Shown: positions 12,810 to 18,520 of the stretch, piece after piece
How positions within the stretch are numbered: the stretch's first letter is position 1
Layout of the letters: every line of letters starts with the position of its first letter
Assembly: GCA_036746875.1 (NCBI GenBank)
Contig: DAIODI010000034.1
Coordinates: forward strand, 1-18,520
DNA: 18,520 nucleotides
DNA from: DAIODI01 sp036746875
Lineage (GTDB): Bacteria > Pseudomonadota > Alphaproteobacteria > Rhizobiales > Aestuariivirgaceae
Direction of reading: 5' to 3'
Notes under the pieces: model-generated
Told to the model about the DNA's origin: nothing
What the model saw: the letters and a program-made list of their open reading frames with translations, nothing else
Database searches by the model: none
Made by a program: the position numbers and the translations under genes

Positions 12810-13895
12810 ATGGCTTCCGTCTTCAGCGACAAGATCGCGCGGGTGATCGACCGCTTCGCCATCGTCGAGGCGCGGCTGTCCGCCGGCGCAGGCGGCGAGG
12901 AGTTCGTGCGCCTGTCGAAGGAGTACGCCGAGCTCGAGCCGGTGGTGAAGGCGGCGCGGGCCCTCGATGAGGCGCGCAAGGAGCGTGCGGGTCTTGAGGA
13001 CCTCCTCAACCAGCCGGGCGACGGCGAGCTGCGGGCGCTGGCGGAAGCAGAGCGCGGATCGCTCGACGCCGCGCTGGAACGGCTGCAGCGCGATCTGCGG
13101 CTCATGCTGCTGCCGCGCGATACGGCCGACGAGCGCAACGTCATCCTCGAGGTGCGCGCCGGCACTGGCGGCGACGAGGCGGCGCTGTTTGCGGGCGACC
13201 TGTTCCGCATGTACCAGCGCTACGCCACCTTCAAGGGCTGGCGGGTGGAGATCCTCTCGGCGAGCGAGGCGGAGCTTGGCGGCTATCGCGAGATCGTCGC
13301 CGGCATCTCCGGCGCCGGCGTCTACGCGCGGTTGAAGTTCGAATCCGGGGTGCATCGCGTGCAGCGGGTGCCCGCGACCGAGGCGCAGGGGCGCATCCAT
13401 ACGTCCGCCGCCACCGTCGCGGTGCTGCCGGAGGCCGAGGACGTGGACATCGTCATCGAGGAGAAGGATTTGCGGATCGATGTGTTCCGCTCTTCCGGGC
13501 CCGGCGGGCAATCGGTGAACACCACCGATTCGGCGGTGAGGATCACCCACCTTCCGACGGGCCTTGTCGTGTCGCAGCAGGATGAGAAATCACAGCACAA
13601 GAACAAGGCGAAGGCGCTGAAGGTGCTGCGCGCCCGTCTCTACGAGCGCGAACGCCAGCGGCTCGACGAGGAGCGTTCCGCCACGCGGCGCGGACAGGTG
13701 GGCTCCGGCGACCGCTCGGAGCGCATCCGCACCTACAACTTCCCGCAAGGCCGGGTGACCGACCATCGCATCAACCTGACGCTGTACAAGCTGGACCAGG
13801 TGATGGAAGGCCCGGCGCTCGATGAGCTCGTCGAGGCGCTGGTGAGCGAGCATCAGGCGGAGCTGCTGGCCCGGCAGGAGAGCGATGCCGCCTGA
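12810..13895 (+). CDS. prfA: Peptide chain release factor 1 (RF1)
   Basis: RF1 recognises UAA and UAG stop codons and releases the finished protein. The 361-residue product has the family's normal length. The stop-codon reading motif PxT is P188-A189-T190 in HRVQRVPATEAQGRIHTSAA, which marks RF1 as opposed to RF2 (SPF). The catalytic GGQ is at 232-234 in FRSSGPGGQSVNTTDSAVR. RAGTGGDEAALFAGDLFRMY (about 116-135) and the C-terminal SERIRTYNFPQGRVTDHRIN are also typical. The ATG at 12810 is preceded by GAGGGG, rather close to the start (2-3 nt). The last 11 bases overlap prmC, the gene for its modifying enzyme, so the two are co-translated. Confidence 0.97.
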   Translation: MASVFSDKIARVIDRFAIVEARLSAGAGGEEFVRLSKEYAELEPVVKAARALDEARKERAGLEDLLNQPGDGELRALAEAERGSLDAALERLQRDLRLMLLPRDTADERNVILEVRAGTGGDEAALFAGDLFRMYQRYATFKGWRVEILSASEAELGGYREIVAGISGAGVYARLKFESGVHRVQRVPATEAQGRIHTSAATVAVLPEAEDVDIVIEEKDLRIDVFRSSGPGGQSVNTTDSAVRITHLPTGLVVSQQDEKSQHKNKAKALKVLRARLYERERQRLDEERSATRRGQVGSGDRSERIRTYNFPQGRVTDHRINLTLYKLDQVMEGPALDELVEALVSEHQAELLARQESDAA

Positions 13896-14790
13896 CACGG
13901 TGGCCGCGGCGCTGGCCAGGCTGCGGCGGCGGTTCGGCGACGCAGGGATCGAGACCGCCGCGCTGGATGCGCGCGTGCTGACGATGCATGCGCTGGCGCT
14001 AAACCACGCCGCGCTCATCGCCGATCCGGATCGCGCGCTGTCAACCGCCGGCGCGGCGGCGCTCGAAGCCGCAGCGTTGCGGCGGATCGCCGGGGAGACG
14101 GTGTCGCGGATCATCGGTTTCCGGGAGTTCCATGGACGGCGCTTCACGGTCACCGCCGACACGCTCGACCCGCGTCCGGACACCGAAACGCTGGTCGAGA
14201 CGGCGCTGGACGCCTGCCGGGACCGCGCGCCTGCGCGCATCCTCGATCTTGGAACCGGGACGGGATGCCTGGCGGTGACGTTGCTGCTGGCGTTTCCGGA
14301 GGCGACCGCCGTGGCCAGCGATCTCAGCAGGGCCGCGCTCGATGTGGCGCAAACCAACGCAAGCGCGCACGGCGTCAGTCACCGGCTCCGGCTCGTGCGG
14401 TCCGACTGGTGGGAGAACATCGAGGGCCGGTTCGACCTGATCGTTTCCAATCCCCCCTATATCGCGACGTCCGCCATCGCCGGTCTCGCGCCGGAGGTGC
14501 GCCTTGGCGACCCGATGATCGCGCTCGATGGCGGCGCGGATGGCCTTGCCTCGTATCGCGGTATTGCGGCCGGGGCGCGGGCGCACCTTGCCGGCCGGGG
14601 ACTTCTGCTCGTCGAGATCGGCGAAGGGCAAGCAGACGATATCGTTGATGTTTTTTCCTTGGCGGGGCTGCGGCCGAAAGCCCGAGGGCAGGCGCGGATG
14701 ATCGATCTCGGGGGGCGGGAGCGGGTGCTGGCGTTCGACTGGCCGGACGGCGGAGAGGGAACGGCGGCGGCGAAAAAACAGTTGGAATGA
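13885..14790 (+). CDS. prmC: Release factor glutamine N5-methyltransferase PrmC (HemK)
   Basis: PrmC methylates the glutamine of the GGQ motif in RF1 and RF2, which speeds peptide release. The 301-residue product has an N-terminal helical domain (about 1-70) and RIIGFREFHGRRFTVTADTLDPRPDTETLV (about 75-104), where the family has RxxGxxEFxxxxFxVxxxVLIPRPETE. SAM motif I is DLGTGTGCLAV at 121-131, and the catalytic NPPY is at 189-192 in VSNPPYIATSAI. It ends with the usual LLVEIGEGQ strand and GRERVLAF. The start overlaps the end of prfA by 11 bases in another frame, consistent with translational coupling to its substrate's gene. A G/C-rich hairpin follows about 35 bp after the stop. Confidence 0.95.
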   Translation: MPPDTVAAALARLRRRFGDAGIETAALDARVLTMHALALNHAALIADPDRALSTAGAAALEAAALRRIAGETVSRIIGFREFHGRRFTVTADTLDPRPDTETLVETALDACRDRAPARILDLGTGTGCLAVTLLLAFPEATAVASDLSRAALDVAQTNASAHGVSHRLRLVRSDWWENIEGRFDLIVSNPPYIATSAIAGLAPEVRLGDPMIALDGGADGLASYRGIAAGARAHLAGRGLLLVEIGEGQADDIVDVFSLAGLRPKARGQARMIDLGGRERVLAFDWPDGGEGTAAAKKQLE

Positions 14791-14825
14791 GGCTGGTCAG
14801 CGAGTAGTGTTCCGTTCTAGCGAAG

Positions 14826-14840
14826 CCCCCCTTCTGGGGG
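14826..14840 (+). terminator. Terminator candidate after prmC
   Basis: CCCCC (14827-14831) pairs with GGGGG (14836-14840) over a TTCT loop, about 35 bp after the prmC stop. The following TTCCCC has only a short U-run and could form an alternative GGGG/CCCC pairing, so efficiency is uncertain. Confidence 0.4.
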
Positions 14841-14895
14841 TTCCCCGTTCATCCCGAGAACCGGCAGGGCCGTACCGCCCAGGGGAGGCCGGGCG

Positions 14896-15012
14896 ATGTA
14901 CTGGGAACATGGCCGCGCGCTCGACCCCTATCCGGATCGGCCGCGAGGTTGCGGGAGGCGCTGCTTGCCCCGGATAACGACGTCAATGGGTTTGGGCAAC
15001 AGGCACGCCTGA
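14896..15012 (+). CDS. Possible 38-residue ORF, unrecognised
   Basis: AGGGGAGG (14881-14888) ends 7 nt before an ATG at 14896, a good ribosome binding site. The frame encodes a peptide starting MYWEHGRALDPYPDRPRGCG and ending SMGLGNRHA; it is basic, with two Cys and no membrane segment. Codons such as ATA, CGA, AGG and TTG are atypical of neighbouring genes, which argues against coding. I give it low weight. Confidence 0.2.
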   Translation: MYWEHGRALDPYPDRPRGCGRRCLPRITTSMGLGNRHA

Positions 15013-15134
15013 CAAGGGTTCAGCGACACACCGATTGCCGTGCGCGGCCGGTTACGGCCGGCGGCCGGGGGTGAAAGCTCCTTGGCGGCCTGCCGCATCA
15101 TCCCGCCAGGTGGACACCACTCGGCGCGAAAAAG

Positions 15135-15215
15135 ATGATGCAAAACGGAGAGGAAAGAGCGGCCGGTCTGGTTCCGTCAGGCCGGGTTCCGTTCCAGTCG
15201 GAAAGAGAACGATGA
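15135..15215 (+). CDS. Possible 26-codon leader ORF overlapping the DUF4167 start
   Basis: An ATG at 15135 (a second at 15138) opens a frame for MMQNGEERAAGLVPSGRVPF plus six residues (QSERER). Its TGA (15213-15215) overlaps the DUF4167 ATG as ATGA. It spans the stem-loop at 15163-15185. There is no good Shine-Dalgarno sequence ahead of it, so it may be a chance ORF. Confidence 0.22.
   Translation: MMQNGEERAAGLVPSGRVPFQSERER
15163..15185 (+). promoter_or_regulatory. Stem-loop just upstream of the DUF4167 ribosome binding site
   Basis: CCGGTCTG (15163-15170) pairs with CAGGCCGG (15178-15185) over a 7-nt loop GTTCCGT, eight pairs with one G-U. The sequence GGTTCCGT occurs twice (15170-15177, 15185-15192). 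Its position 27 nt before the start codon suggests possible control of translation. Confidence 0.35.
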
Positions 15216-16198
15216 GACCAGGACAGCACAAAAACAGGTCGCGCGGGCGGGGCCGTCGGCCGGGGAACCCCACGAACCGGGTGTTCGAGAGCAACGGCCC
15301 GGACGTGAAGGTCCGCGGCAACGCCCAGCATGTCGCGGAGAAGTATCTCCAGCTTGCGCGCGACGCCCAGTCCTCGGGCGATTCGGTCATGGCCGAGAAT
15401 TATTATCAGCATGCCGAGCATTATTTGCGCATCCTCGCCGCCACCCAGCCTTTGAACACGCAAGGCCAGCCCGGCGCCCGCCGTCCCTTCGGGGCCGACG
15501 ATCTGGACGACGAGGATGGTCTCGACGCTGACGACGAGGACGTGTTCTTGGCCGGGCAGGGACCGCAGCCGGACATGCCGGCGGGCGAGGCGCGCGAGTC
15601 GCAGGCGCCGCGTCCGGACTATCCGCCTCGCGAGCACCGCGACCAGCGCGAGCACCGCAACGAGCGCCCGCCGCGCGAGGCCCGCGAGGGTGGCGAGGGT
15701 CGCGACTACCGCAGCGACGATCAGCGCCGCGAACAGCGCGGCGATTTTCGCCCCGCCCGCGAGGGCTATCGTCCGCGCGACCATCGCGAAGGCGGCGAAG
15801 GCCGCGACTATCGCAGCCGCGATGACCAGCGCCCGCCCCGCGACGACCATCGCGACCGGGAGCGCGGCGAGCGGCCGCCTCGCCCCGAACCGCGACACGA
15901 GCCTCGCCACGAGAGCCGGCCAGATACTCGCCCAGACACTCGCCCAGACACTCGCCCAGACGCTCGCCCAGACACACGCCCAACGCCGGCCTTGGAAGGC
16001 GGCGCCGCCGGGAGCGGCGACGACACCAACGGCTGGGCCGCCCCGGAGTTCCTGCGCCGATCTCCCGCCGGCGGTGGCCCCGGCCGGCCGCGCCGGGAGC
16101 CGCGCGCGCCGCGGCCGGAGCGTCGCTCGCTGGCCGAAGACGCCGGCGACGCCCCGGAGCCGGTCGAGACCACCCCGGACGAGACGACGCCCGGCTGA
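15212..16198 (+). CDS. DUF4167 domain-containing protein with long disordered tail
   Basis: This is a 328-residue alphaproteobacterial protein of unknown function. The conserved DUF4167 domain is residues 1-80. It has a very basic N-terminus (MRPGQHKNRSRGRGRRPGNP), then SNGPDVKVRGNAQHVAEKYL and QLARDAQSSGDSVMAENYYQ-HAEHYLRI, a short helical segment. The rest is low complexity: an acidic patch (DDLDDEDGLDADDEDVF, about 95-111), then Arg-, Asp-, Glu- and Pro-rich sequence. That sequence includes two copies of an EGGEGRDYRS unit and five tandem PDTR/PDAR units (237-256). The charge pattern resembles RNA-binding disordered proteins, an inference only. The ATG at 15212 is fixed by the conserved MRPGQ start. 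The in-frame extension upstream to 15035 is not conserved in kind. It lies between prmC and clpB. Confidence 0.85.
   Translation: MRPGQHKNRSRGRGRRPGNPTNRVFESNGPDVKVRGNAQHVAEKYLQLARDAQSSGDSVMAENYYQHAEHYLRILAATQPLNTQGQPGARRPFGADDLDDEDGLDADDEDVFLAGQGPQPDMPAGEARESQAPRPDYPPREHRDQREHRNERPPREAREGGEGRDYRSDDQRREQRGDFRPAREGYRPRDHREGGEGRDYRSRDDQRPPRDDHRDRERGERPPRPEPRHEPRHESRPDTRPDTRPDTRPDARPDTRPTPALEGGAAGSGDDTNGWAAPEFLRRSPAGGGPGRPRREPRAPRPERRSLAEDAGDAPEPVETTPDETTPG
15920..15979 (+). repeat. Five tandem 12-bp repeats within the DUF4167 gene
   Basis: The unit CCAGACACTCGC is repeated five times end to end, with single-base changes in copies 1, 4 and 5, and encodes PDTR (once PDAR). Because the unit is a multiple of three, gain or loss of copies keeps the frame. 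Confidence 0.85.
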
Positions 16199-16199
16199 A

Positions 16200-16251
16200 C
16201 CGCCCCGGCACGCGCCTCTTCCCCCAACCCGGCCTCACCGTTTCGGGGCGG
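16200..16251. repeat. 8-bp inverted repeat after the DUF4167 gene
   Basis: CCGCCCCG (16200-16207) is complementary to CGGGGCGG (16244-16251) with a 36-nt loop. It begins directly after the stop codon and ends just before the clpB promoter candidate. It could close a large hairpin that ends the upstream transcript; there is no U-tract. Confidence 0.3.
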
Positions 16252-16256
16252 GGAGG

Positions 16257-16284
16257 CTTGCGTTGCGTTCCTGCAACACTATAT
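16257..16284 (+). promoter_or_regulatory. Probable clpB promoter
   Basis: CTTGCG (16257-16262), a 16-nt spacer and CTATAT (16279-16284) match the rhizobial sigma-70 pattern CTTGAC-N17-CTATAT, with a perfect -10. The CTTG core is also shared with RpoH promoters, so heat-shock control is possible. A small inverted repeat (GTTGC/GCAAC, 16262-16266 and 16273-16277) lies in the spacer. The leader would be about 140 nt. Confidence 0.45.
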
Positions 16285-16418
16285 CCGCCTCATCGACAGG
16301 GGAGTCGGGTTTCGCCCCAGCCTTCGGGTGGCGCGGCTGACCTTCCTCGCCGGTTCGATCCAGTGACGGCGCATCGGGGACAGGCCCTCGTCGAGGGATG
16401 CCGGCATGGTGCGCGCCG

Positions 16419-16424
16419 AGGAGG
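16419..16424 (+). promoter_or_regulatory. Ribosome binding site of clpB
   Basis: A perfect AGGAGG, 6 nt before the ATG at 16431. It fixes the start codon of clpB. Confidence 0.75.
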
Positions 16425-16430
16425 GATTCC

Positions 16431-18520
<2,090 letters not shown>

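Larger units (their letters stand above)
14791..15211. other. Long intergenic region between prmC and the DUF4167 gene
   Basis: This 421-bp stretch has no established gene. From left to right it holds a G/C hairpin (terminator candidate), an AGGGGAGG followed by a 38-codon ORF, a 6-bp inverted repeat (CGGCCG at 15045-15050 and 15055-15060 around GTTA), a 26-codon ORF that overlaps the DUF4167 start, and an 8-bp stem-loop next to the ribosome binding site. A structured leader or a small RNA is possible. I see no tRNA or recognised riboswitch. Confidence 0.5.

Noticed and set aside
11568..13550. Minus-strand 660-codon open frame opposite the RodZ-like gene and prfA
   Set aside because: It spans two recognised plus-strand genes and their spacer, and its composition is that of a codon-bias shadow.
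15920..15979. Tandem 12-bp units as a CRISPR-like array
   Set aside because: Units are directly adjacent with no spacers, are in frame within a coding sequence and encode PDTR repeats.

Overview
The window looks like a chromosomal core region of a high-GC alphaproteobacterium, most likely of the order Hyphomicrobiales (Rhizobiales). This rests on gene content and order (secA divergent from a parvulin, then argJ and mutT; ubiG divergent from lysC, then ptsP; prfA-prmC-DUF4167-clpB). A genus cannot be named from sequence alone. I found no tRNA, rRNA, CRISPR array, insertion sequence, phage gene or defence system. It is a housekeeping locus, and the points of interest are small ORFs, leader structures and an assembly gap.

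Layout. (1) 1-495: the start of secA on the minus strand, cut by the window edge. (2) 496-842: a divergent intergenic region with two perfect 8-bp inverted repeats. (3) 843-4145, plus strand: a secreted parvulin-type peptidyl-prolyl isomerase, argJ, mutT and a 49-residue membrane peptide resembling a Flp/type IVb pilin. A 43-codon ORF with a very strong Shine-Dalgarno sequence lies on the minus strand between argJ and mutT. (4) 4153-4710, minus strand: the C-terminal part of a BioC/NDUFAF5-like methyltransferase, which runs into a block of 100 Ns (4711-4810). (5) 4812-6893, plus strand: comF (N-terminus lost in the gap), grxC, a nitrilase-family amidase and a DUF1178 protein, packed with 4-nt stop/start overlaps. 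(6) 6951-7733, minus strand: ubiG, divergent from lysC. (7) 7908-14790, plus strand: lysC, ptsP, a RodZ-like HTH/DUF4115 membrane protein, prfA and prmC. (8) 14791-15211: a 421-bp region with a hairpin terminator candidate and possible mini-ORFs. (9) 15212-16198: a DUF4167 protein with a disordered, repeat-rich tail. (10) 16431-18520: clpB, cut by the window edge.

How the genes fit together. SecA and the exported parvulin both serve protein export and periplasmic folding. ComF, GrxC, the amidase and DUF1178 form a compact unit in which glutaredoxin next to a Nit1-like amidase suggests glutathione repair. lysC and ptsP join aspartate-family biosynthesis with the nitrogen-type phosphotransferase system. 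prfA and prmC are release factor 1 and its GGQ-methyltransferase. ClpB is the stress disaggregase.

Nothing here is convincingly a new biological system. The best leads are the 43-residue minus-strand ORF, the Flp-like orphan, and the mini-ORFs that overlap the starts of ptsP and of the DUF4167 gene.
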